Origin: CBDATG01 sp965200145
GTDB lineage: Bacteria; Chloroflexota; Dehalococcoidia; Lucifugimonadales; Lucifugimonadaceae
DNA: 64,000 nucleotides
Assembly: GCA_965200145.1 (NCBI GenBank)
Contig: CBDATG010000002.1
Coordinates: 124,001 to 188,000, forward strand
Direction: 5' to 3'
Shown: piece after piece, positions 46,128 through 54,894 of the stretch
Position numbering within the stretch: position 1 is the stretch's first letter
Layout: each line of letters starts with the position of its first letter
The notes under the pieces: model-generated
What the model was told of the DNA's origin: nothing
What the model saw: the letters and a program-made list of their open reading frames with translations, nothing else
Database searches by the model: none
Made by a program: the position numbers and the translations under genes

Positions 46128-46145
46128 GTAAGCAGTTGCCACACC

Positions 46146-47732
46146 ATGCCAGCCAACGACCAAGACCAAGACAACGAGACGCGCCATGGTCCGAACCTGA
46201 TCCTGGACGTAGAGAACTTCGGACCGATAGCCGAGGCGAAGAACATAGAGTTCCGCCCGATGACGGTGTTCGTGGGCCCGAGCAACACGGGCAAGTCGTA
46301 CCTGGCGCGACTGTTGCACGCGATACTCAAGGCCAAGAATGGCGACTCTCTGCGTCCAGACGCGATTCCGCCGTCTGTGGCGGATCTTTTTGATTCAGTA
46401 GATCAGAGTGCATTGAACGAGTACGTATCCGAAATCCAAACGTTTGTGGAGACGCAGTCTGATCGACGCTCGACAGTGATGCACTTTGATCAAATGTCGA
46501 AAAACCTTAAGAGATTCGTTGCTTCTGCTACAAAAAATTGGTTGAAATCATTGGCGACTCGCTCCATTAGCGAGGTCGAACATTACTTCCAGAGAGACTT
46601 AACACAAATCATAACGGGCGGCTCCGGTGACGCACCAATGTTGACGAGAGCGTTCACGTATTCACGAGAGTGGCTAATGACGTTCTCCTCCGACTTTGAA
46701 TTCCATACAACATCCATCGGGAACATTGACCTGATCATTGATGACAGATTTCGTTTTAACCTGTCGAGATACGATGACCGATACACCTCTCGAAGGCAAC
46801 GAATTGAGTTCTATCTACTCAACGCATTGGATGAAAGTATCGCGGCACGCATGAACGCGTTTGCCCGGTCCCATTACGCGCTTGCAGGACGTACTGGAAT
46901 TTTGTCCAGCAGAGCAGTCCTTACTGGCGTGATTTTAGCAAATCTGAATACCGCTCTGTACCATGGGCTGGAGATTCGTCAGCTCGACCCTATCGCCGGT
47001 GAACTCCTGAGTTCGCTCGCTGGAGATACAAGCGCCGTTGATGAACGGATGGCAAGGCGAATGAGACGAACCAACCGACAAAGGGCGGGGATACCGAGAA
47101 TCGCCGACTTAATGGAGAGCACATTGCTCCATGGGAGGATTGAGTCAAGGTCCGAGTTAGACAATGGAAGTTATGATTTCGTAACTGAATCGTTCCGCGG
47201 ACCTTTAGAGTTCGCGTCGTCAATGGTGACTGAGATCGCGCCGTTGGTGTTGTCCGTTCGCAATAGGGTTCGGAGGCATGAAATGTTGATCATTGACGAA
47301 CCTGAGGCCCATCTACACCCAGAGGCACAACAGAGAATGGCGGCCATGCTCGCCTACCTAGTGAGACAGGGGATAAGAGTGTTGATGACAACACACAGCC
47401 ACTACATGGTTGAAGCGATGGGCATGTTCACATGCGCGGCTGGGATTGACGACGATGCACGCGTCAGATCCATGAGTGGTCTGTTGGGTACCGCCGGAGA
47501 TGCCGCGGATGACATCCACCGCGAACTTTACTTGAATGAAGACGAAGTAGGGATATACAGCTTCAATGCTCACGATGGTGACGGAACAATCGTATGCCCA
47601 GTACCGTTCGATACGCGCAGCTACACTTATGCTCCTAGGGGTTACTCGGATGCCCTGGTTGGCCAATTCAATCGGATCTCGAGGGTGATCAACGAAAGGA
47701 TCAGTGTCGATGAGATGGCTGGACTATCTTAA
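46146..47732 (+). CDS. AAA ATPase 2 of duplicated ATPase-nuclease module
   Basis: A 528-residue paralogue of ATPase 1. Walker A is GPSNTGKS (44-51), the signature-like block ASSMVTE lies before Walker B MLIIDEPEAHLHP (380-392), then TTHSHY. From 46188 to 46307 its DNA differs from 43045-43164 at only 4 of 120 positions; immediately after the Walker A region the identity collapses. The middle again has AGRTGIL, so the fold is shared, but most of residues 57-345 are different. The C-terminal domain is moderately similar (DEVGIYSF, YTYAPRGYSDAL). It overlaps the partner gene by 23 bases. Confidence 0.85.
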   Translation: MPANDQDQDNETRHGPNLILDVENFGPIAEAKNIEFRPMTVFVGPSNTGKSYLARLLHAILKAKNGDSLRPDAIPPSVADLFDSVDQSALNEYVSEIQTFVETQSDRRSTVMHFDQMSKNLKRFVASATKNWLKSLATRSISEVEHYFQRDLTQIITGGSGDAPMLTRAFTYSREWLMTFSSDFEFHTTSIGNIDLIIDDRFRFNLSRYDDRYTSRRQRIEFYLLNALDESIAARMNAFARSHYALAGRTGILSSRAVLTGVILANLNTALYHGLEIRQLDPIAGELLSSLAGDTSAVDERMARRMRRTNRQRAGIPRIADLMESTLLHGRIESRSELDNGSYDFVTESFRGPLEFASSMVTEIAPLVLSVRNRVRRHEMLIIDEPEAHLHPEAQQRMAAMLAYLVRQGIRVLMTTHSHYMVEAMGMFTCAAGIDDDARVRSMSGLLGTAGDAADDIHRELYLNEDEVGIYSFNAHDGDGTIVCPVPFDTRSYTYAPRGYSDALVGQFNRISRVINERISVDEMAGLS

Positions 47733-48264
47733 CCTGAAATACCGCATCAGTCGTTACGCGTACCTGACGCGTTGCGTGTACCTTGACGACTCCCCGGATT
47801 GCTGTGTCAACTTTGACGCTCTGGACACAGATGCGGTGATCTTGGATTTTGAGTCGATGGTCAATAAGTGTGCAGAAGCAAGAGGCCAAGACCACCCACG
47901 CAAATGCGATTTGATCGCATTGCAAGGGACCGAGTCTCGTGTCGATATAGTGCTCGTGGAAGTGAAGGCTGGAACGACTAGCAATCCCCCGCCGGATCCA
48001 GAGAAGGCCTTGTGCAAGGCCATGTCGCAGCTTCGTCATTCCGCGTACATCGTTCGATCGGAACTTGCAAATTCCGCGATCCGTTTGCCAGATCGAGTGA
48101 ATCGCCATGCTGTGGTGATCTTCAGAGCTCCTGGACAAGCGCAAATCCGGCGTGATGTTTCTTCCATGACGATCGCGGACTTCAGACGGAAGACCGGGTT
48201 TCGACTTGAGGTTGCGCGTTGTGGCGAAGACATAGGACAGCTGATTCACACAACTCGGGCTTAA
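47710..48264 (+). CDS. PD-(D/E)XK-like partner protein 2
   Basis: A 184-residue homologue of the protein at 44562. It contains KCDLIALQGTES followed by IVLVEVKAGT, giving Asp67, Glu84 and Lys86, and a CC pair in the preceding segment (SPDCCVNFD). Overall identity with partner 1 is low outside these blocks. ATG 47710 is chosen; an in-frame GTG at 47704 is possible. Either way the start lies inside the end of ATPase 2. Function is inferred: nuclease-like effector. Confidence 0.6.
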   Translation: MRWLDYLNLKYRISRYAYLTRCVYLDDSPDCCVNFDALDTDAVILDFESMVNKCAEARGQDHPRKCDLIALQGTESRVDIVLVEVKAGTTSNPPPDPEKALCKAMSQLRHSAYIVRSELANSAIRLPDRVNRHAVVIFRAPGQAQIRRDVSSMTIADFRRKTGFRLEVARCGEDIGQLIHTTRA

Positions 48265-48304
48265 TGCCTTTTTTGCAGAGCCGAATCACGTTATACGCCC
48301 ACCC

Positions 48305-49183
48305 ATGCCACGCACTCCCACATCCCTCCACATCCTCGGTGCCGGTACGCCCACCCCCACGCCTACGCGGTTCGGGTCTGCGTACGTCGTTGATGTTGAT
48401 GGCTCCAAGCTGATGTTTGACTGCGGGCCGGCGGCTACTCGCAAGTTGGTGCAGTCGGGGTTGCATCCTACCGAGATTGATGACCTGTTCTTCACGCACC
48501 ATCACTTTGACCATGACATTGACTATCCATGCTTCCTTCTGTGCCGCTGGGATCAGAGCATCGGTAAGGAGAACATGCTGAACGTTTATGGCCCGACGCT
48601 TACAGAGCGCATCACGCACGGTGTCTTGGATGCGGAGGAAGGCATCTTCGCGCACGACTGGAAGGCGCGCGTCCAGCATCCGTTGAGTTTGAACACCTAC
48701 GAATCGCGCGGTGGCAAGTTGCCGCGGCGACCACCCGTGGTGAATGCCCGTGATATCGGACCTGGGACTGTCGCGACGGCGAAGAAGTGGGAGGTATCCG
48801 CCGCGCCTGCCGATCATGTTCAGCCGTATCTTGACTCGTTGGCATATCGCTTGGATGTTCGCGGCGGTAAGTCGTTTGTCTTTACGGGTGACACTGAGCC
48901 TTGCGAATCTGTGGTCGAGTTAGCACGCGGCGCGGATGTTATGTTGTGCATGTGCTGGGATGACCAGGAGTTAATGGATGCTGACGGCGAGGCACTCGGC
49001 CAGTGCGGTACCATCGGGGCGGGACGCATGGCCGAAGCCGCTGGAGTGGACACTCTGGTACTGGTGCACATGGGACCACGCATCGCAAAACCAGCGGCTA
49101 CGACGAAGGGCATAGTAGACATACGCAAGGTTTACCGCGGCAGAGTCGTTTACTCTGAGGAACTGATGAAACTGGACATTTGA
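48305..49183 (+). CDS. metallo-beta-lactamase-fold hydrolase, intact copy
   Basis: A 292-residue protein of the RNase Z-like branch of metallo-beta-lactamase-fold enzymes. The dinuclear-metal motif HxHxDH is THHHFDHD (His65, His67, Asp69, His70); later ligands are likely His in DHVQPYLDS, Asp in FTGDTEPCE and His in LVHMGP. The N terminus ILGAGTPTPTPTRFGSA is also typical. The substrate is unknown; tRNA-end processing is unlikely because these lack the RNase Z exosite as far as I can see. It follows partner 2 by 40 bases and could belong to the same transcript. Confidence 0.88.
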   Translation: MPRTPTSLHILGAGTPTPTPTRFGSAYVVDVDGSKLMFDCGPAATRKLVQSGLHPTEIDDLFFTHHHFDHDIDYPCFLLCRWDQSIGKENMLNVYGPTLTERITHGVLDAEEGIFAHDWKARVQHPLSLNTYESRGGKLPRRPPVVNARDIGPGTVATAKKWEVSAAPADHVQPYLDSLAYRLDVRGGKSFVFTGDTEPCESVVELARGADVMLCMCWDDQELMDADGEALGQCGTIGAGRMAEAAGVDTLVLVHMGPRIAKPAATTKGIVDIRKVYRGRVVYSEELMKLDI

Positions 49184-49207
49184 ATTCGGGACGGGTCTGA
49201 CTTCACG

Positions 49208-50077
49208 ATGGAAAACGCAGTTTACATACTCGGTTCGGGAACCCCGAATCCCACGGCGGATAGGTTCGGTTCGTCATTCGTGCTGGATGTCGGCGGTCAT
49301 AAGCTGATGTTTGACTGCGGGCCGGCAACAACTCACAAACTCGTGAAGGCGGGATTATGGCCGACAGATATCGAATATCTGTTCTTCACCCATCACCACT
49401 TTGATCATGACGTTGACTTGCCGTGTTTCCTGCTGTGTCGCTGGGACCAGAGCATCGGAGACGAGTCTGTGTTGCAGGTTTACGGGCCGGCTCCGACGGC
49501 TGAATTGGTCCACGGCATCTTGGATGAGTCCGAAGGGGTGTTCGCACACGACTGGATCGCTCGTGTCAACCATCCACTTAGTCAGAGGGTTCATGTCAAT
49601 CGCGGCGGTAAGCTTCCGAGACCTGCTCCCGTGGTAGATGCGTTCAACATCGAAGCGGGTCGCGGCATCCAAGGCGATGGCTGGAGTATTACCACTGCGC
49701 CAGCGCAGCATGTGCAACCTTACTTGGACTCGATCGCATACCGAGTGGATACCGCTGACGGTAAGTCGGTCGTATTCACAGGGGATACCGAACCGTGCGA
49801 GTCTGTGACGCAGCTCGCACACGGCGCGGATTTGATGCTATGTATGTGCGTTGACGCGCAGGATGCGTTAGTTGGGAAAGGGATGCATGTGGGGCAATGC
49901 GGCACGACGGCTGCGGCTCGGATGGCGCAGGACGCAGGTGTTAAGCGGTTGGCACTGGTGCATGTCAACCCTCACCTTGGGCAACACGGCGCGATGGAAC
50001 AGGGCATCGGGGATGTGTCGGAGGTCTACGAAGGCGAGATCATCTTCACACATGAGATCATGCGAATCGACTTGTAG
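49208..50077 (+). CDS. metallo-beta-lactamase-fold hydrolase, second paralogue
   Basis: A 289-residue paralogue of the preceding gene, 24 bases downstream, with the same motifs (ILGSGTPNPTADRFGSSF, THHHFDHDVDLPCFLLCRWDQSIG, FTGDTEPCESV, LVHVNPH). The two proteins are clearly related but far more diverged than the copy A/copy B pair, so this is an older duplication. Substrate unknown. Confidence 0.88.
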   Translation: MENAVYILGSGTPNPTADRFGSSFVLDVGGHKLMFDCGPATTHKLVKAGLWPTDIEYLFFTHHHFDHDVDLPCFLLCRWDQSIGDESVLQVYGPAPTAELVHGILDESEGVFAHDWIARVNHPLSQRVHVNRGGKLPRPAPVVDAFNIEAGRGIQGDGWSITTAPAQHVQPYLDSIAYRVDTADGKSVVFTGDTEPCESVTQLAHGADLMLCMCVDAQDALVGKGMHVGQCGTTAAARMAQDAGVKRLALVHVNPHLGQHGAMEQGIGDVSEVYEGEIIFTHEIMRIDL

Positions 50078-50167
50078 CGGCTCGTAGTCGTCAATGACAT
50101 AGCCCGCGCCTAACTCAGCGAACCGGGGCGTTGGTGCGGAATCTTGAAATGTCCCTCGAATACTCAG

Positions 50168-51883
50168 CTAGCCAGTTGTCATTTCCGTCTTCATCTGTGC
50201 CAATCCCATCGGTCCCAGATTCAAGGCATCGTTGTGCCACGTCTTCAGATCGAAATTGGCACCTAGTCGCGTCTTTGCATCGGAGCGGGCATCGAGCCAA
50301 ACACGCTCTCCAACCTTGTACGATATCGCCTGGCCGGGGATGCCTAGGTAGCGGTCGATTTCGCTGGCGATGAAGTCAGTTGGGAAATGGACATTGGCGC
50401 ACATGAATTCGTATGCCAGTTCCGGTGTCCACGTTTCGCCGGGATGGAAATCGGAGAATCTGGGTATGGCGAGTTGCAGGTGCATGCCGATATCAATGAT
50501 CACGCGCACCGAACGCAACGCTTGAGCGTCCAGATAACCCATGTAGTAATCGGGATTGTCCAAGTAACCCAACTCGGACATCAAGCGTTCGGCGTACAGT
50601 GCCCATCCTTCGGAGTATCCCGAACTTCCTGCTAGCATTCGCTGGTATCTGCTGAGGCTGCCTGATAGCGTCATGGTGGTCCCGATCTGGAAGTGGTGCC
50701 CAGGAACCCCTTCGTGGTAGGCGACAGATACCTCGCGCCAAAGCGGGAATGAAGTCTTGCCACCGGTGGGGTACCACGTCCTACCCGGCCGTGAGAAATC
50801 TTCGGAAGGTCCAGTGTAGTACATCGCCAATGCACCACCCGGCGGAGCGATCATTGCCTCAATCTTCTTCACAGGTGCTGGAATGTCAAAGTGTGTGCCA
50901 TCCATATCTGCGTTGGTGGAATCCTGTAGCGACTGCATCCAGTCGCGGAACTCGTCGACATCGTGAACCGCGCGAGCAGGATCCGTTTCAAGTATTTCGA
51001 CAGCTTCGCGGACCGTTGCGCCGGGCGCGACAAATGCGGCGGCATTCTGCATTTCGGAGCGCACCCACTGTAGTTGCGTCCAACCCCATTCGTAGGTTTC
51101 GCTCAAATCGAGATCAATACCGTTATACGAACGCGAACCTAAGGAGTAGCGCTCCCGACCGACTGCATCTGATTCCCGCGCATGTTGCATGTACGAGTGG
51201 CGCAGGTAGGCGCAGAATTCGGCGTACGCGGCTGAAGCATCGTCGGCCGCATCTTTGAGGGATGATCTGAGCGAATCTGGCAGGTTTCTGATTGCCATTG
51301 CCTCGTCGGCGACCGATTGGAAGAACGGTGTCTCGTCTGAGTTGCCGACCCAAGTCTCGATCTGCGCGATGCAACCTTGTGTCTGGCGTGCCCTCGCGGT
51401 GTTTCCCGCTGAGATCCCAGCATCGAGCGTGCGTTCGTAGGACTGCAAGGCACTACGAACTTGCATCATTCGTGCCGCGAGGTTCGCCGCGTCCGTTTCG
51501 GTTTCGCGCGGCATCATGTCGAAGACTTGTCGAATCGCCTGTACCGGAGAGTGCAGGATGTTCATGTTGTCGAAGTGCGTCCCCGCGGCGTGGCGTTCCA
51601 ATGATGCTGACATGTCCTCGATGACAGTTGCTTTGCATCGCCGTTCGCTCACCGATGCCGGTCTGATGGAATTCATCGACTCCAGGACATTGCGCTCAAC
51701 ATCGGCCATCCGATCTGCGGCCTCTGGCGAGTAGTCAGTCAGCAGATGGTCGTAACCGGGGATGCCGAGGTACGTTGCAGAGATTGGATCAAGCTCGGCG
51801 AGAGTGTCTACGAATCCGTCGGCGATTTCATGGACGGTTTGTGCATTGTGTCGTTTCTCGTCAGTCAATGTGGATTCGCTCAT
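50168..51883 (-). CDS. DUF885-family putative metallopeptidase
   Basis: A 571-residue DUF885 protein. The motif VAYHEGVPGHHFQIG near residues 392-406 is the HExxxGHxxQ zinc-site signature of the family, followed by a conserved glutamate region (GWALYAERLMSELGY). No signal peptide is visible, so a cytoplasmic location is likely. These proteins are regarded as peptidases, but the substrate is unknown. Its start overlaps the end of the upstream serine hydrolase gene by 23 bases. Confidence 0.9.
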   Translation of the reverse strand: MSESTLTDEKRHNAQTVHEIADGFVDTLAELDPISATYLGIPGYDHLLTDYSPEAADRMADVERNVLESMNSIRPASVSERRCKATVIEDMSASLERHAAGTHFDNMNILHSPVQAIRQVFDMMPRETETDAANLAARMMQVRSALQSYERTLDAGISAGNTARARQTQGCIAQIETWVGNSDETPFFQSVADEAMAIRNLPDSLRSSLKDAADDASAAYAEFCAYLRHSYMQHARESDAVGRERYSLGSRSYNGIDLDLSETYEWGWTQLQWVRSEMQNAAAFVAPGATVREAVEILETDPARAVHDVDEFRDWMQSLQDSTNADMDGTHFDIPAPVKKIEAMIAPPGGALAMYYTGPSEDFSRPGRTWYPTGGKTSFPLWREVSVAYHEGVPGHHFQIGTTMTLSGSLSRYQRMLAGSSGYSEGWALYAERLMSELGYLDNPDYYMGYLDAQALRSVRVIIDIGMHLQLAIPRFSDFHPGETWTPELAYEFMCANVHFPTDFIASEIDRYLGIPGQAISYKVGERVWLDARSDAKTRLGANFDLKTWHNDALNLGPMGLAQMKTEMTTG

Positions 51884-53231
51884 ATGTGAAATTGCTCATT
51901 CGGAACGTAAAGTCTTCGCTGAAGGTGATCGATTCCCCGGCCGCGCGGCCACTCATGACGGTGAAACTACCGTCAGCATTAGGATCAGCGATAACTTCAA
52001 TCTCGCCGTCTATGGCAGACTCTTCGGTGCCGAGATGGAGCTGGCCGTCTGCTGTCGCTGTTACCTCACGCGATAGTCCGGGCTCTGCGAAATAACTCCC
52101 TGTTAATCGGCCGAACGGAGAACGATGATCGGTTTGGACAGGAACTTCGTTGCCAGGGTAGACTGCCGGCGGCTCTTCTGGTGGACTAACCGCCATCTTC
52201 ATAAGGTCCCTAGCGAGTTGAGCTGCGCCTTTCCCCGGCCAGACTGAGGTGAGGATGATGACTCCTATCTGCTCGGAGATTGACCACAACGTAGCGGTTC
52301 CGAATCCGTGAATGCCGCCCCCATGAGTGTGGCACATCAAGTTTGCAACTCGTTCCGTTCGCCATCCGAGACACTGTCCGCGATTCCAGTTCGCGTCTAC
52401 GTATTCCGGTGTCAACATTGACTTCTTGCTCCGTTTGGAAAGATCGATACCAGCCACACTGGAGTCATCAGACATCATGTATCCGATCCAAGTCGCAAGA
52501 TCGTTCACATTTGACCACAGTGCCCCGGCCGCTTCGACACCGTTCAGACTGAAGTCAGGCGCGGGTCTCAACGAATCGGATCCTGGTGTTGCTGGGATGT
52601 ATCCTGCGACGCGGTCAGCGGCTGGGATTTCACTGAGTTCAAACACAGTATCGGACATCCCCAGAGGACCTAAGATCTCTTCGGTTACCCAACGTCGGTA
52701 CGGTTTACCGGATAGACGTTCGACAACCTCACCGAGAAGGCCGTATGCCAAGTTGGAGTATTTCCACGACTCGTCTGGAGGAATGACGACGCGAATCGCG
52801 TTAACCGTGTCAAGAACGCGCGACATAGTTGGGAAAGCATGTTGGCTCCAGTCGGTGTCGGGATGCTCCGTGACTATGCCCGAGTGGTGCGTTGCCAGTC
52901 TGCGAAGAGTCACGTCCTCCAAATCCCCAACTGGTGTCGCCGCCGAAGTGAACTCTGGAATGTGTAGCATCAACGAGTCTTCGAACGTCAGCATGGATGC
53001 CTCGGCCATCATCATCAACGCGGTTGCGGTGAAGGGCTTCGTATTGGACGCAATACGGAATCTGCTACGCTCATGGGGGGCGCGTCCACTACCGATTTCG
53101 GTTTCGCCGAATCCTTGGAACCACGAAAGTTCGCCGTTACGGACGATGCCCGCGGCGATCCACGGTATTCCGTAGTGTTCGCGGCGAGACTCAATATAGT
53201 CCGACCACAGGTTCGTGTTGGTCTGATTCAA
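51861..53231 (-). CDS. serine hydrolase, class C beta-lactamase family
   Basis: A 456-residue beta-lactamase-related serine hydrolase. The catalytic SxxK is SNTK (62-65), the tyrosine motif is YSNLAYG near 153-159, and a HGGGIHGFG block replaces the usual KTG region. A C-terminal beta-rich domain follows residue 350. No signal peptide is seen. Such proteins include esterases, D-aminopeptidases and peptidases, and pairing with a DUF885 peptidase suggests peptide or ester degradation. Confidence 0.88.
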   Translation of the reverse strand: MNQTNTNLWSDYIESRREHYGIPWIAAGIVRNGELSWFQGFGETEIGSGRAPHERSRFRIASNTKPFTATALMMMAEASMLTFEDSLMLHIPEFTSAATPVGDLEDVTLRRLATHHSGIVTEHPDTDWSQHAFPTMSRVLDTVNAIRVVIPPDESWKYSNLAYGLLGEVVERLSGKPYRRWVTEEILGPLGMSDTVFELSEIPAADRVAGYIPATPGSDSLRPAPDFSLNGVEAAGALWSNVNDLATWIGYMMSDDSSVAGIDLSKRSKKSMLTPEYVDANWNRGQCLGWRTERVANLMCHTHGGGIHGFGTATLWSISEQIGVIILTSVWPGKGAAQLARDLMKMAVSPPEEPPAVYPGNEVPVQTDHRSPFGRLTGSYFAEPGLSREVTATADGQLHLGTEESAIDGEIEVIADPNADGSFTVMSGRAAGESITFSEDFTFRMSNFTYERIHID

Positions 53232-53399
53232 AGTGTTTGCCGCCTACGGCCAGAGGTTGCCATTAAACCATCTTCACGAGTTTGAATGTTATCCCTTGGG
53301 TGTGGCGGATGATGTCGCCTAGTAGCGAGAGGACCGCGGCTCAGAGGTTGGATAGTATTCGTGCTGACGACTGCCACTAACCGCAATGAGTAAGCACAG

Positions 53400-54521
53400 A
53401 TGAAGATTGTCGCAGCAAGCTTGGATGTAATGGAGTTTGACATCCCAAGATTGGAGGTCAACGATGCTCGCAAGGCGATGGGCGGGAGAATAACTGGAGG
53501 CTTGTTGCGTTTGCGGACAGATGACGGTATCGAGGGCAACGCGCATCTGGGTGACCGTGGAGGTGGTGGAGCGCGTACGATAGCGGACTTCTGGGATAGG
53601 TTCGGCGGAGCCCTGGTAGGTTTGGATACCGAATGCCGCGAGGCATACTGGGAAAATCTGGAGAGAAGAGGCCTGGACGGCGGGATCACGGATGCTCAGT
53701 GGGCGCATGTGGATGTCGCACTGTGGGATGCCGCGGGAAAAGCAACTGGCAAACCGGTACATCAGATGCTTGGCACTAAGCGTGAGACGTGCAAGGTATA
53801 TGCGACTTATCCGCCCCGCAATTCGACTATCGCCGGTTACATCGAAGAGGCAAACGAAGTTGCCCAGGCAGGTTTCACCGCTTACAAGATCCATCCAGGA
53901 GCGATGCCTGTTAAGCAGGTTATAGAGATGGTGCACGAAGTCCGGCGTGCTGTGGGCGATGATTTGGATCTGATGCTTGACCCGAATCACGGTTACGACT
54001 TCGGCGCGGCTTTGGAGATTGGCACCGCACTCGACGCGAACTCGTTCACATGGTTTGAGGACCCGGTTCCTTGGTCTCACAAGTCTGAAATAGAGGAGCT
54101 CAGCGCCTCGCTTAGCACTCCATTGGCGATGAGCGATTCAGCAGATTTCCTGATCACAGAAGCCACGGAGTCGTTAGAACGCGGGTGGCCGGAGATTATT
54201 CGCGGTACGACGCGCAAGATTGGGATAACGGGGCTCAAGTGGCAATGCGAAGCGGCCGCGAGTTTCGGGCGCCAGTGTGAAGTCGGCACGGCAGGCAATT
54301 CGCTGATGAACGCTGCCAATCTAAATGTGATCATGGCAGTGCAGAACTGTTGGTACTACGAGTACTGGATGCCTCTCGAAGCGCAATGGTTTGGTATGTC
54401 ACCGGAGATCGCCGTCAACTCGGATGGCGAGTTGGAAGCACCGACCTTACCTGGGCTTGGATTCGAAATTGATGAAGACTTCGTTTCTCGACATCGAGTC
54501 TCGACGCTGAGTGCAGGTTGA
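53400..54521 (+). CDS. enolase-superfamily (mandelate racemase-like) enzyme, second
   Basis: A 373-residue mandelate racemase/muconate lactonizing-type enzyme. The catalytic lysine is in AYKIHPG (Lys163), with metal-ligand candidates Asp194 (LDPNHGYD) and Glu220 (FEDPVPW), and possibly Asp246 (MSDSAD). The usual C-terminal catalytic histidine is not evident (EVGTAGNSLMN), so the chemistry may differ from racemisation by two bases. It is not closely related to the gene at 32688. It is divergent from the serine hydrolase. Confidence 0.86.
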   Translation: MKIVAASLDVMEFDIPRLEVNDARKAMGGRITGGLLRLRTDDGIEGNAHLGDRGGGGARTIADFWDRFGGALVGLDTECREAYWENLERRGLDGGITDAQWAHVDVALWDAAGKATGKPVHQMLGTKRETCKVYATYPPRNSTIAGYIEEANEVAQAGFTAYKIHPGAMPVKQVIEMVHEVRRAVGDDLDLMLDPNHGYDFGAALEIGTALDANSFTWFEDPVPWSHKSEIEELSASLSTPLAMSDSADFLITEATESLERGWPEIIRGTTRKIGITGLKWQCEAAASFGRQCEVGTAGNSLMNAANLNVIMAVQNCWYYEYWMPLEAQWFGMSPEIAVNSDGELEAPTLPGLGFEIDEDFVSRHRVSTLSAG

Positions 54522-54593
54522 ATCCCTCAACTTGGAGACAATGCGCCGTTGTGCGAACTCTCGCCATGGTTTGCGAATGATGGTTTACGATTT

Positions 54594-54838
54594 GATAAGC
54601 GGTCGCGCCAAGCGGGGAGCTAGCGGTGCCCTGAACCTGCAATCCGCTTTAGCAGGGCTGGATTCCTTGGATTGAGGCCGATGCGTCTTTGCCCCTGGGT
54701 GCCATAGATTGGTGTTGAGAGCCCGGTTCCCGTGCGGCGGAGCCCTGTGAACCCCGTCAGGTCCGGAAGGAAGCAGCGGTAAACAGCAAGCTTCGGGTGT
54801 TGCGGGGTCACCGAGCTTGAGCTGACTAGGTGCTTATG
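54594..54838 (+). ncRNA. ffs: signal recognition particle RNA, large type with Alu domain
   Basis: The conserved Ffh-binding core GTCAGGTCCGGAAGGAAGCAGC is at 54756-54777. Upstream, GCGGGGAGCTAGCGGT...CCGCTTTAGCAGGGCTGGATTCCTTGGATTGAGGCCG matches in order the Alu-domain half of the B. subtilis-type large SRP RNA. The ends pair (ATAAGC 54595-54600 with GCTTAT 54832-54837). About 245 nt in total. The large form occurs in Firmicutes and some deep lineages but not in proteobacteria, which helps place the organism. Confidence 0.92.
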
Positions 54839-54894
54839 CGGAGCGGTTGACCGACGCAAGGTGCGCGACCGTTGACCACCGTGAACCCTGCGAT

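Larger units (their letters stand above)
45597..48744. repeat. tandem duplication unit, copy B
   Basis: Second copy of the unit beginning in lepA sequence and ending within the metallo-beta-lactamase gene. ATPase 2 and nuclease-like 2 occupy the same places as in copy A but are strongly diverged, while the flanking arms remain nearly identical. Lengths are 3095 (A) and 3148 (B) bases. Confidence 0.9.

Noticed and set aside
42502..48744. Insertion sequence or transposon as the source of the repeat
   Set aside because: No transposase, no terminal inverted repeats and no target-site duplication were seen; the unit begins and ends inside host genes.
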